In this document: one piece after another, positions 36,804-46,536 of the stretch
Layout: every line of letters starts with the position of its first letter
Numbering within the stretch: position 1 is the stretch's first letter
Assembly (NCBI GenBank): GCA_033065855.1
Contig: JAVXUO010002743.1
Span: 1-64,000, forward strand
From: Escallonia rubra
Lineage: Eukaryota; Streptophyta; Magnoliopsida; Escalloniales; Escalloniaceae
Direction: 5' to 3'
DNA length: 64,000 bases
The notes under the pieces: generated by a model
The model's input: the letters and a program-made list of their open reading frames with translations, nothing else
What the model was told of the DNA's origin: nothing
Database searches by the model: none
Made by a program: the position numbers and the translations under genes

Positions 36804-37380
36804 CATATATATATATATAATGTATGTGTGAACATCATATATTTATACAAGAAACACACATGCTTAGGGGTTCCTTTTTTGTACCAAACCTTCATATTAT
36901 ACATTAATCAAAAAGCCCATGTCCTCTTTGCTCGATCTGGTCGCCTTCTTGCTACGGTCTTCGTATAACAACTACTACTAAGGAATGTCTTTCTCATACT
37001 TTGTTATGATTGTTGACACTTTTATTAATTAGTTCGCCGAAATAGTATTATTGAATTACTTTTGATGCACTTTCTAACGATGAATAACGGAATAAAAAAT
37101 CATAACGTGGTGCGTGCCAAAATAAGAGCCGTCCAACAAATCAATCATAACTCAATGTTATTACTTAATTAAAAAGAATTCCAACAGTAAATTATAACAG
37201 AACTTTTTTAAGATAACTAGATAAATAGCATTAATTACATATATAACGAGTACTAATCATTAATGTATTAGAAAGTCGTAGCTTCTTGCTGCAACTTAGT
37301 CGCGGCCAAGATCTTCTCCAACCCCTCCCTCTGTTGTTACTTTCTTGCAACGTATTTCTCTTGCCCAACGGCTATTTTTC
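36347..37380. other. Upstream region of the WD40 gene
   Basis: No coding sequence. A (CT)n tract (36753-36790) runs directly into (AT)n (36791-36819). Other CT-rich DNA lies at about 36450-36495. The remainder is AT-rich. Cis elements for the downstream gene may lie here, but none can be named from sequence alone. Confidence 0.5.
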
Positions 37381-37382
37381 TT

Positions 37383-37390
37383 TATAAAAT
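37383..37390 (+). promoter_or_regulatory. TATA-like box of the WD40 gene
   Basis: TATAAAAT lies 97 bp before the ATG and is followed by a CT-rich leader (about 37397-37472, several CTCTCTC runs). That layout is common for plant core promoters with a pyrimidine-rich 5' UTR. Confidence 0.6.
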
Positions 37391-37479
37391 CACTTTCTTG
37401 CCTCCTCCCTCTCCTCCCTCTCCCTCTCTCTCTCTCTCTCTGAGTCTCTCTGTGTTTCTCTTTCTCTCTCAATCCAGCC

Positions 37480-38700
37480 ATGTTTAAGTCAATCAAACCT
37501 CCAATATCAAGCACCAACCTCTCAACTCCACTCCTTTCCTCCACCACCACCAGCAGCAGCGACTCCGACGAAACCCCAACAAACTCAAACCGCTTCCAAG
37601 ACATCCCGCAGCCGCTACCGAACACCCCCACCACCTCCTACAAGTCCCTCGCCGTCCTCTCCCTCCACGCCGGCACCGTGTCGTCCTTGGCCGTCTCCGG
37701 AGAGTTCCTCCTCAGCGCCTCCCAAGGCAGGGACATCATCGTCTGGCAACAGCCCGACCTCCACATTTTCGCCAAGTTCGGCCACGGCGGCGGGGGCGCG
37801 GTGAAAGCGCTGGTTACCTTGGGAAACAAGGTATTCACCGCGCACCAAGACAGTAGGGTTAGGGTCTGGAGAATTTCAAGAAGTTCAGAAAACGTGTTCA
37901 AACTCGTTGATACGCTTCCCACTACGAAAGACTACTTGGGGAAGTGCCTGCTGCAGAAGAATTACGTGCAGACCAGAAGGCATCACAAGCGTCTGTGGAT
38001 CGAGCACGCGGATTCTATATCGTGTTTGGCGGTTCGTAACGGGTTGATTTACTCGGGTTCTTGGGACAAGACGCTGAAAGTCTGGAGGATTGGAGATTTG
38101 AAATGTTTGGAGTCGATAAAAGCGCATGATGATGCCATCAACGGGCTGGTTGCTAGCAAGGGGGTGGTTTTCTCGGCTTCTGCTGATGGGAAGATCAAGG
38201 TTTGGGGGTTGGCAAACCGGTCGCATTCGCTTATGGGAATCTTGGAAGGGCACAGGGATGCTTCTTTCAATGCCGTGGTGGTGTCTGAGGACGGGAGGTG
38301 GGTTTACGGTGGGGGTTCAGATGGGTATTTGATGGGGTGGAAGGGGAATGCGGGGTTCGACAGTTGGAGTCTAGTTTGTGAGGTGAGGGGGCATAAGATG
38401 GCCGTTTTGTGTATGTGTTTGAGAGGGGATATTTTGTGCAGTGGATCAGCTGATAAGAGTATTGGGGTATGGAAGAGAGAGCTTGGTGGTGGGGTTTTCA
38501 GGATTGGAGTTATAAGGGGACATGAAGGGCCAGTCAAGTGTTTGCAGGTTTCGCCTAATTGTGTTGGGGGAGGGTTTATGCTGTATAGTGGGAGTCTTGA
38601 TAAGAGTTTGAGAGTTTGGTGGGTTCCAAAGTATGATGACAAAACAGGGGATACTTTTACAGCTTTAAGTACAGGGAAGAGTTCAAATGTGTTGTGTTAG
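37480..38700 (+). CDS. WD40-repeat protein, JINGUBANG-like
   Basis: A complete intronless frame of 406 codons. Residues 1-55 are Ser/Thr/Pro-rich and probably disordered. Seven WD40 blades follow, at about 62-91, 105-131, 176-203, 216-243, 258-288, 304-332 and 347-381. Readable repeats include 'HAGTVSSLAVSGEFLLSASQ', 'GLIYSGSWDKTLKVWRIG' and 'VVFSASADGKIKVWG'. Blades 3-7 carry the GH/AH and WD-type (VW) ends, so a closed beta-propeller is expected. The segment 'LGKCLLQKNYVQTRRHHKRL' with 'WIEHAD' between blades 2 and 3 is typical of the plant JINGUBANG-like subfamily, whose Arabidopsis founder restrains pollen germination and binds a TCP factor. This protein may act as a scaffold; which paralogue it is cannot be told. 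The first about 350 bp are C-rich at third positions, while the rest is G/T-rich. The start is the first ATG after the leader, in good context (gccATGt). Confidence 0.93.
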   Translation: MFKSIKPPISSTNLSTPLLSSTTTSSSDSDETPTNSNRFQDIPQPLPNTPTTSYKSLAVLSLHAGTVSSLAVSGEFLLSASQGRDIIVWQQPDLHIFAKFGHGGGGAVKALVTLGNKVFTAHQDSRVRVWRISRSSENVFKLVDTLPTTKDYLGKCLLQKNYVQTRRHHKRLWIEHADSISCLAVRNGLIYSGSWDKTLKVWRIGDLKCLESIKAHDDAINGLVASKGVVFSASADGKIKVWGLANRSHSLMGILEGHRDASFNAVVVSEDGRWVYGGGSDGYLMGWKGNAGFDSWSLVCEVRGHKMAVLCMCLRGDILCSGSADKSIGVWKRELGGGVFRIGVIRGHEGPVKCLQVSPNCVGGGFMLYSGSLDKSLRVWWVPKYDDKTGDTFTALSTGKSSNVLC

Positions 38701-39060
38701 GAGTAGTTTTCTGTTTTCCAGTGATGAAGCACTGCTAGTTCCATTTTTTTCTAGTGTCTGCAGTGCTTTGGGGGTCAATTTTGATCCGGGTTTTCGAGTG
38801 CAGATTGTAAAGTCTGAATCAAAGCCTTGTTCGCTTTGCAGTTTGTTTTGGATGTCTGCTCTGGGGATTGAGTATATAGGGAACAATTAGCACCATATAG
38901 GGAATGACAAATGGTGCGTTGCACGGTTCATTTCTTTTCACCTGTGCCATATATTTGGAATGTAATTAGATACTTGAGTGATTCTTTTCAATAAAATTGG
39001 TTTGTCCTTTACAATATTACTTGTTTGAGACAAGTTTGTGTTTCTTGTGACTCTAATTCT
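38701..39060 (+). other. 3' UTR and terminator region of the WD40 gene
   Basis: The stop at 38698-38700 is followed by about 290 bp of untranslated sequence with a canonical AATAAA at 38990-38995 and T/G-rich DNA after it. Part of the UTR ('gtgatgaagcactgctagtt...tagtgtct...gctttgggg...aatcaaagccttgtt') is echoed in diverged form at about 39217-39385, suggesting an old local duplication. Confidence 0.6.
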
Positions 39061-39399
39061 TCAATCGTAGTATGTGTTTTCTTAGGAAAAAATTGTATCT
39101 GACTTGCCTCAAAAACTTGAAAATTAGTGTTATTGCAAATCAGTTAAGCTTCTGCACCTTCCAAGTGGAAAGAACAGTTCAACCATCCTGTGCTATAAAG
39201 ACTTTTAAGCTTCTGAGTGATGAAACAATTCTGGTCCTTCGTTTAGTGTCTAACGCTTTTGGGTTCAGTTCTAGTCTTCTCATGGTCAATCGCCGTCTTA
39301 AGGGCACTGAAGTTTCTTCCATAGCTTTTGACATGAAATTTTCACTTGGTTTTTGGAGGAAATGCAAAATCAAAGCCTTGTTGTTGTTGCCTACATGAA

Positions 39400-40083
39400 A
39401 TAAATGCACAAACAAATATTTGGAACTTTAATTTGGGACATACAGGAAGTGATGAAGTGGTGCATTTTTTTAGTTGTTAGATCTTTTAGATCTGTAATCT
39501 GGTTATTGAGAGGTCCAACAATACCAAACATGTTCTTCTTTGACAGTTCTCTGGTGTCTCCATTTTGCCACTAGATTATAGAAACCTGTGTCTTTTCTTT
39601 GACAACCTATAACTACAAGGCATGTGAGCTGCTATTTCACTATCATTAGCAGCTAATACTAGGATTATATTAGACAGGTAGACTGCGAACAGAGTGATAA
39701 TATTTGGTATCTTTACTTAAATTATGAGCATCTTTTTTGAATTTCTTACCCTCTACTTCTTGCAAGTTTCTAGCTAGGCGGCAATAGTTTTCTTCTAATG
39801 TCATCTTCTAGCTTATAAAAACCATCGTATTAGCTTAGTTATTATGCAGGAAAGCTGTTGCTATTGTCAAAAAATCAAAGAAAAAGGGCTGGTTGTTGAA
39901 CTAATCACCAACTAGTAAGGAAGCTTAAGTAATATACAAACCATGCATCGTATTTATGGATGTCCAAATCACCATGTTAGCTCAGTCTTGTACTGTGTTC
40001 TCTCTCGGGAAACAGAGTCTTCACATAGAAACTGAAGCTCCATCACCTCTGTGACCTGTCCTGGGATTTAAGGGAGCATGATA
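39400..40083. other. Intergenic DNA, no recognised gene
   Basis: AT-rich with many stops in all frames; nothing recognisable. Confidence 0.5.
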
Positions 40084-40350
40084 TAAGGAGGAAGAAACCT
40101 GGTATAATGGGGAAGCGTGATATAACGAACGTTGCTACTAGATGCATCTTTACCTGAAATATCAGGAAACGAAAGCAAGCTAAATTTAGCAAACCATTTC
40201 AGTGGAATAACACAATGCAGAGGAGCATTTGACGACGTTACCTCCATTGAATCTTGCAGTGTTGATCAACAAGGAAGCAGTCATCAAATGAAAGTATCCT
40301 GTAATTCCTTTTGAAACAACAAAAACTTGAGGGGATAAATTTAAGCATTA
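40084..40350 (-). pseudogene. SMC6: Fragment of an SMC6 gene (exon plus intron pieces)
   Basis: This stretch matches, in the same orientation, parts of the SMC6 gene at the right of the window. 'gatgcatctttacctgaaatatcagg' corresponds to the exon boundary at 62915-62945 ('gatgcatcttgcggcatctttacctgaaacatcagg'), with 10 bases missing from the exon. 'agctaaatttagcaaa' corresponds to 62957-62971. 'caacaaggaagcagtcatcaaatgaaag' corresponds to 63147-63174. 'caacaaaaacttgagggg' corresponds to 63418-63433. The exon at 63050-63128 and the sequence between 63191 and 63417 are almost wholly deleted. Because intron sequence is kept, this is a duplicated genomic segment and not a retrocopy. It cannot encode an SMC protein. 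Confidence 0.8.
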
Positions 40351-41548
40351 CTTCTTCCTTTTTTTGGTTTGCCAAGGTCTTGTACTCAATTCTTCCCACC
40401 GGCTCATGTGTGGCAAGGGCATATATTGCATAGGAAACATCGAAAGTAGTGACGGTAAAGTCAACGAGGCGAAGGGATCAATAGACATGAAGCCCGAGCG
40501 TAGGAACAGAGCGACTGCAAAGAATTGCTTAGGCGTGCTTTCGCTGTTGTTTAAACATTCTACGACGGTAACCTTATTGCAGCTTACTCAATTGGGCACT
40601 GAATTGCTTAGGCGTGCTTTCGCTGCAGCCTCCCAAATCTTCAACCTCCCTCTCGGGACAATTGAAGGCAAGAACTTGCAGATTCCAACAGTTCGTTTTA
40701 CCTGGAAAGAATGCCCTGCTACTCCAAGGTGCGAAATACAAGTCACAGGCGCATATCGACATCTAATACAAGGGAGAAACATCGAGAAAATGTCACACAC
40801 CTTGACATAATCAAGAATCCACCGACTCAAATCAAACAATGTCCCAAAGAAACCAACAATAACAAAATGAGAACATACTCAAAGAGAAAAAGATTTCTTA
40901 ATCAATATATGAGTTTCTTATGCTGTTTAGCATTTCCGGTGTATTGAGTATGACTCCTTAAATGGCTGTCTATGTTCTACTTGAAAGTTTCTTCCACACA
41001 TGATGCCCAATCATGTACCATAATCGAACTGATCTCCAGGTTTACAGCTCATCTCATCCATTCTCAACCACTAGGCCAGGCTAACCCCGTAGGATGTGTT
41101 GCCGATTGAAGTGCAGTACCGATGTATTTGCGGTAAAAGTGATAATTGTCAACATCTGTTTACATCTTCCTAAGTTTTAATAACTAGCGCAAATCAACTC
41201 GGTGTAGGAGGAACTCCAGCAAACAATGTGACTAGTGCAAGTTTTAATAACTAGCGCAGGTTTTAAACATAAGAACGATTCACCTCTTCAATCCCAACGT
41301 CCAGCATATCTAGCGTAACGTTCAAGCTGCCGGCATTCCACATTTTTACTCAAATGGGTTCTGTCAGTGACACAATGTATTAGCATACCGAACTACTAAC
41401 GGCTGCAAAAGATCTTGACCATACAAAGAAGCAAAGAGTTCAATCAAGGGAAAATTTTTGGCTGCAGCCTCAGTTGTAGCAAGAGCCTAGAACTCCTCCC
41501 GCAACAAGTAATATTAATCGCTAAATGAGACTACTGGAGTTTAATTAG
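40351..41548. other. Intergenic DNA with a 25-bp direct repeat
   Basis: A plus-strand frame of 148 codons (40364-40810) has no recognised domain. Within it 'gaattgcttaggcgtgcttt' plus five bases occurs twice (40522-40546 and 40601-40625), so part of the frame is duplicated. I cannot say whether it is a gene. The rest is without features, and the chromovirus target site lies at its right end. Confidence 0.45.
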
Positions 41549-41553
41549 TGACG

Positions 41554-42116
41554 TGTCACGTCCCCAGAACCTGCAACAAGGGAACAGAGGCAGATGAAGG
41601 AAGGAAAGGATGATCGAACTGCTACTTCAACTGAGGAAGCTCGTGGAGAAGTGCAAAGCAAGCCTAAAACAGTTACAATTCGCATCAAACGATCAAGAAC
41701 AGTCCCTAAAGCCAATGGAGCAGATGTGGCCCCAATTGTCGACAGGGAGGTTTAACAAATTTGTGCACAAAATACATACAACAGCGTTTGGCTTATTTTC
41801 AATTTCTAGTTAAAATAAGTTTAGCGACAAATTATAACCAGCTGGATTGGCGCCAGAGCCAAAACACCAATCGTTTGAATTTTTCATTTGAAATTCTGTT
41901 ATGCTTCCCTTATATGTGGGAAGAAGGAGAAACATGGCATGTATTGTGTGATATGAATTGAGACTTTCTCTCTCTAAATCTCTTCTCTTCTCCTCTATTC
42001 TAATAAAATTTTCAAGTTCTTCTCTCCTTCTTCTTCTTTGGTTCTTCAAACTCTGATCAATTGACATTTGCGATTACTAAGGCTGATGATGGTAGCATCT
42101 CGACCGATATGCTACA
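41554..42116 (+). repeat. Chromovirus 5' LTR
   Basis: It starts TGTCACGTCCCC and ends GATATGCTACA. It differs from the 3' LTR by scattered substitutions (roughly one in ten sites by eye) and lacks about 23 bp present near the end of the 3' copy ('aacataatctcagtaacaat...'). Confidence 0.93.
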
Positions 42117-42118
42117 AC

Positions 42119-42130
42119 TGGTATCAGAGC
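42119..42130 (+). promoter_or_regulatory. Primer binding site, tRNA-Met type
   Basis: TGGTATCAGAGC lies 2 bp after the 5' LTR. This is the standard initiator tRNA-Met complement used by many plant LTR retrotransposons. Confidence 0.9.
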
Positions 42131-42220
42131 CTCTTAATTGAGGCCTGAGCTAGTCCTTAGCTGTAGAATTCTTGTGAATTTCAGCCTTCAATTTTTTAAC
42201 ACGCAAGTAATGATGCCATG

Positions 42221-43420
42221 ATCAGTGAAGAACAACTGGATGAAGTTGAGTTGCAAGAGGTACAGGAAGCCATGGAAGCGAGATTCGCTGCAAATGACAT
42301 ACATATGACTTCTATTAAAGCAATCATTGGAGATCTTTAACGCGGCCAATCTACCCTACAACAACGTTTCTCTGAACTCATATTCCAACTGGTGAGTTTT
42401 TATGGTCCAGATCAATGCTAGAAATGAAACTCAAACACGCCATAATACTGAAAAGGGGGAGTCTAGCCACAAAATTTACAAGATTGGGTACAACCTCAAT
42501 AAAAATACGACTCCACCTCCAGCTGGAAATACCTCACCAAAATTCCTACATTAGCATTTCCTAGGTTTAATGGCGTAAGCCCAAGGGGATGGGTTAGAAA
42601 ATGCAAGCAGTATTTCGAGTTTTGCCCTATTCATTAGGGCTACAACGTCTCTTATGCCTCTGTACACTTTGAGGCTCAGGTTAAGTGTTGGTATTCAGCT
42701 TATATCAAATCATTGGGGAAGGTAAGCTCGGAAAAATTTGTTAAGGATTTATATGTGAGGTTTTCATTGACCAATGGAATAAGTGTGATGGGAGATTTCA
42801 ATAGATTGGTGCAAACTGGATCAGTGGATGAGTACTTCAACAAGTTTAAGTCAATGAGGGCTCATGTGGTGCAAGAATTTGATTAACTTGATGAAAATTA
42901 TTTATGTTTAAGTTTCATTTGTAGGCTCAAACCTGAAATCAGGAGTCGAGTTGAGCAATTTGAGGTAGGATCACTCTGTAAAGTAATCAATATAATAAGG
43001 AGAGAGGAAATAGCCATACAAAACTTATTCAAGCACCGCAGACCAACACAAACATCAATCATTTCAACCAGCCAAAGCCATATCCTTTCTAAGCCTAGTT
43101 CCATACCCATTGGACCTAACCCTATGACCATTTCTTCTAAACCTTATTTGCAACCTATTACACTTAAACCCACACCGGCACACCCTTACAAGCTCTTCCC
43201 TTCAAACCTACCTCTAACCCTTACCCTGCCATTCCTCAAAAAGGTCTGCTACCGACAGCCCCTACCACCACCCAAAACTAACCAACTCTCAACTGAAGAA
43301 CATCAAAGGAGGATTACCCAGGGTCTCTGCTTTAGATGTGGAGCACACTTTGATCCCGGAAATAAAAATGTTTGCCCAATGAGGTCTATTGCTATGATTA
43401 TAGCAGAAGATGAAGAAGAA
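42221..43420 (+). pseudogene. Chromovirus gag remnant
   Basis: The capsid part reads 'PRFNGVSPRGWVRKCKQYFE' (about 42555-42615), then 'YASVHFEAQVKCWYSAYIKS', 'FVKDLYVRFSL', 'DEYFNKFKSMRAHV' and 'FICRLKPEIRSRVEQF', matching the retrotransposon gag domain. A zinc-knuckle-like 'GLCFRCGAHFDPGNKN' follows at 43322-43370. Stops occur at 42338, 42637, 42883 and 43090. Confidence 0.8.
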
Positions 43421-43479
43421 GTTGACCCCACAGAAAATACATTTGTTGATACACCTAATGAAACACCACACATGCCAAC

Positions 43480-43900
43480 CCCAGAACCTAATAGTGAACT
43501 TGAGATTAGTGTGTATGCATTAGCTGATAACCACACCCACGACACTATCAGAATTCCTGGACAGGTTGGACGCAAGATGTTCAGCAAACTAATTGACACA
43601 GGATCAACATATAACTTCCTTGATCCCCAGTCAGCTGAGAAATTGGGATGTGTCCTAGGGTCTACCATACCCCTCACAGTTGCAGTGGCTAATGGCACCC
43701 AGGCTCAAGACTGATACTATTTGCAAGGGGTTCAAGTGGAAAATGGGGTCTCAAACATTTGAAGCCAATATGAGAGTATTACCCCTTGGTGGATATGACT
43801 GTGTGCTGGGCATGCAGTGGTTGAGACAACTTGGAAGTGTGAATTTCAACTTTGACAGTAATCATATCTCCTTCAAGCGTCAGGGCAAGCTAGTTATATT
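43480..43900 (+). pseudogene. Chromovirus aspartic protease remnant
   Basis: 'MFSKLIDTGSTYNFLDPQSA' at about 43578-43637 contains the retropepsin active site DTGS, followed by 'KLGC'. A frameshift at about 43700 moves to the frame with 'GSQTFEANMRVLPLGGYDCV' and 'LGMQWLRQLG', the usual protease end. Confidence 0.85.
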
Positions 43901-44059
43901 ACAAGGAGGGAAGTTCAAGGGAACCACAATCAAGATGATCACAGCTCAAGCTATACATAAATTGATCAAGGCTAATGTGGGTTCTTTATTTGGACAGATT
44001 TATGATGTGAGCCTAAATCTTAAGGAGTCCAAATTTCCAGTTGGAGTCCAAGGCTTAAT

Positions 44060-44296
44060 TAGTGAGTATCAAGATGTTTTTGACGAACCAATGGGGCTAA
44101 CACCAAAAAGAAGCCACAATCATCACATCAGGCTCACTGAAGGGGCAAGACCTGTGAACTTGAGGCCCAATAGAGTGTCCTACATCCAAAAGAATGAGAT
44201 TGAAAGGATTATACCTAAGCTACTACAGACATGTATTATTCAACCTAGTAGCTCCCCATTTGCATCACATGTTTTACTAGTTAAGAAAAAAGATGG
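44060..44296 (+). pseudogene. Chromovirus RT, N-terminal part
   Basis: 'EYQDVFDEPMGLTPKRSHNH' leads into 'NLRPNRVSYIQKNEIERI', 'CIIQPSSSPFASHVLLVKKK', the start of the reverse transcriptase domain. The frame is cut at 44296 by the CACTA element and resumes in frame at 47191 when one copy of the TGG duplication is removed. Confidence 0.88.
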
Positions 44297-44599
44297 CACC
44301 ACAAGAAAAGACGTTTTTTGCGATGGATTTTTAGCAACGGAATAGATTCCGTTGCTAAAAAACGTTTTACTGACGAAAACCTCCGTCAGTAAAATTCCGT
44401 CGTAAAATATTATTTAAGCGACAGAGTTATTCCGTCGATAAAAATAGACATTCACCGACAGACTTTTAGCGACGGAGTTATTCCGTCGCTAAAAGTCTAT
44501 TTAATTCTCAGATCTGGTTTTATTTCTCACTGTTTCTCTCTTCGAAAATCCCAAAACCATTTCCGGCGATTGTGCCACCGCCGTTCTCACATCCTGCCC

Positions 44600-44755
44600 C
44601 ACCTTCGGTGCCATCGAAAGCCTCGACACCGGCTGCGACCTCCCTCGACACCGGCGGTGACGTCCCTCGACCCCGGCGGTGACCTCCCTCGACGCCGGCG
44701 GTGACCTCCCTCGACGCCGGCGGTGACCTCCCTCGACACCGGCGACTCCCATCAG
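44600..44755. repeat. 22-bp GC-rich minisatellite inside the CACTA element
   Basis: About six to seven tandem units of 'gacctccctcgacgccggcggt' with small changes (gacacc, gacccc, gtgacg). The period is 22 bp, so reading frames rotate through it. The minus-strand frame with repeated 'REVTAGVEG' is a product of the repeat. Confidence 0.85.
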
Positions 44756-45539
44756 GTATTTTTTTGTGTCAATTAAGTATACTTCCTATTATTGTGTCAA
44801 TTAAGTATCTGAGGAATTCTTTTCTGTTTGTAACCACAAGTTCCAAACTTATCTTCTCATGGGATTCCTAAAGTGATAGTAGCATAGTTGATTAATGTAT
44901 ATTGCTTGAGTTTGAGCTTAAAAGCAATGCAGACTTGAGTGATGTAAGCATGTGTTTGCGCTAGCAAATATTTTCTAACTACAAATACGAGCTATTTATA
45001 CCCATTAAAAATTAATGACTTTAGCTCTGAATGTTTTTATTGTAATCCAAGACTCTTGTCTTGATGATTGTAAGCCTCCAGTTACAATTAGAGAAGAAAA
45101 CATTGTAAATCCATTATCATATAGCGGAACTTCTAGAAGGGTTTTTCACGTTAAATCTTGGTATTTGTGTGTGGCTAATTTCTCGAGTTCATTGTTACAA
45201 CTTATTTCACGTTAAATATTGAGCTATTTCATGTTCTTTTTTCGCGTTACTACTTATTCCGCATACTGTTATCTTGTATTTGTTGCCTTCTAACTGGACT
45301 AGCACAATACTATAGCTCACTAGTTTCCTCTTCATTGAAGACTGTTAGTGTTGATGTAGTTCCTCTCAGGGTAGCTCCTATGGAGCAGCTTCAAGCAACT
45401 CGCTTGGGGTGCAGTTCTCCTAGCCTTTGCAACTCTTCCGCTACCTCTCTTGCCTTAACTAGAAGACTACTCTTGACTTTTCTCGAACTAGTTCTTGAGT
45501 GCTTGAAGCGCAGGACTACTTTCCCTGCAATAGTGAAAT

Positions 45540-45840
45540 CGACCGAACCCTAAATTGAATCAATAGAACCCCCTAATTGAATCCTAAATTGAACTAATTG
45601 AACCATAATTAAACCCTAAATTGAATGCCCTAATCGAATCAAACCCTAAATTAAACTAATTGAACCCCTAATTACCCTAAATTGAATACCCTAATCCAAC
45701 TGAAACCTAAATTGAACTAATTGAACCCTAAATTGAATGCCCCAAATCAACCGAACCGTAAATTGAATCAATGGAACCCCCTAATTGAACCCTAAATTGA
45801 TGTAATTGAACTCTAATTAAACCCTAAATTGAATGCCCTA
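45540..45840. repeat. AACCCTAAATTGAA-type tandem repeat inside the CACTA element
   Basis: Many diverged copies of 'accctaaattgaa' alternate with 'ctaattgaacc', at spacings of about 25-50 bp. The units contain the plant telomere-like heptamer CCCTAAA but are not telomeric arrays. Confidence 0.75.
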
Positions 45841-45924
45841 ACCGCCACACGACATCGGTGGGCTGCGGATCCAGGCTAGGACGCCAAGAGTAAGAGCGGG
45901 GCCGAGAACAAACAGAACAGAGAT

Positions 45925-46536
45925 TTGACGCACACGGGGGGGTCGGTGCCACACGACATTGTCCAACACATGAACGCGGTCGAGCACCCGGATCTGGAGG
46001 AGGATGAGGTCATAGCTCTGACCTATAGTCAGACGCGCGTGCGGAAGAAGGACAAGGGCGAGGTGCACCGGGCGGGGGACTATATTTCAGGTAGTGTCCG
46101 GCGGATCGATGTGAGTTAATTTGTTTAAGTTGTTAATGTTTTGTCTTTCTATCCTCAATGTCCGTTTCGTTAACTAATGCCCTAACATATCGTTAAACCA
46201 CTGTTTTTGCAGGCCTCGTATGAACAACTAAGGGGGTCCGAGCAGCAGTCTGGACAGCCATCAGCGTCCACTAGTACGGCTGCGAGTACTGGGGGGTTGA
46301 AGCGATGGCTGGATACGCCGGAGGTCGTGAATCGGCCGAAAGGCCGCATACGCGGCATGCCTAGCACGACTGCTCGTGCCGTGATAGGAGCGTCATCACC
46401 CCCTGCTGCCCCTCCACAGACACCGGCTCCTCAGCGTCAGTTGGACGACGAGGAGATCCAGCGCATTGCTACAGTGGTGGTGATGATGATCAGGGAGCAT
46501 GGTGCTGCTGGACATGCCGAGCCGGCCCCGAATTAG
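45925..46536 (+). pseudogene. Ptta/En-Spm-like CACTA accessory protein, C-terminal remnant
   Basis: Upstream sequence reads 'AENKQNRDL', then from 45925 'THTGGSVPHDIVQHMNAVEH', matching the (K)NK-x-NR-x(n)-HT-x-GS pattern of plant Ptta/En-Spm-type transposase proteins. A GT-AG intron fits 46111-46212 (GAT|GTGAGT ... TTTTGCAG|GCC) and keeps the frame. Exon 2 continues 'ASYEQLRGSEQQSGQPSAST' and ends in a Pro-rich linker and 'LDDEEIQRIATVVVMMIREH', with a stop at 46534. The N-terminal DNA-binding part is missing, so this is likely the end of a deleted gene. Confidence 0.65.

Noticed and set aside
36698..36904. Minus-strand frame with (RE)n repeats
   Set aside because: Caused by the (CT)n/(AT)n microsatellite upstream of the WD40 gene.
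37615..38642. Several long antisense frames opposite the WD40 gene
   Set aside because: Shadows of a GC-rich true coding frame; none shows a domain.
41040..41110. Possible tRNA-like stretch ('ccactaggccaggctaacccc')
   Set aside because: No paired acceptor stem or clear A and B boxes could be built, and no SINE tail or duplication was seen.
41610..41813. Open frame repeated in both chromovirus LTRs (MIELLLQLRKL...)
   Set aside because: It is simply duplicated with the LTR. Retrotransposon LTRs do not normally encode protein, and the frame is short.
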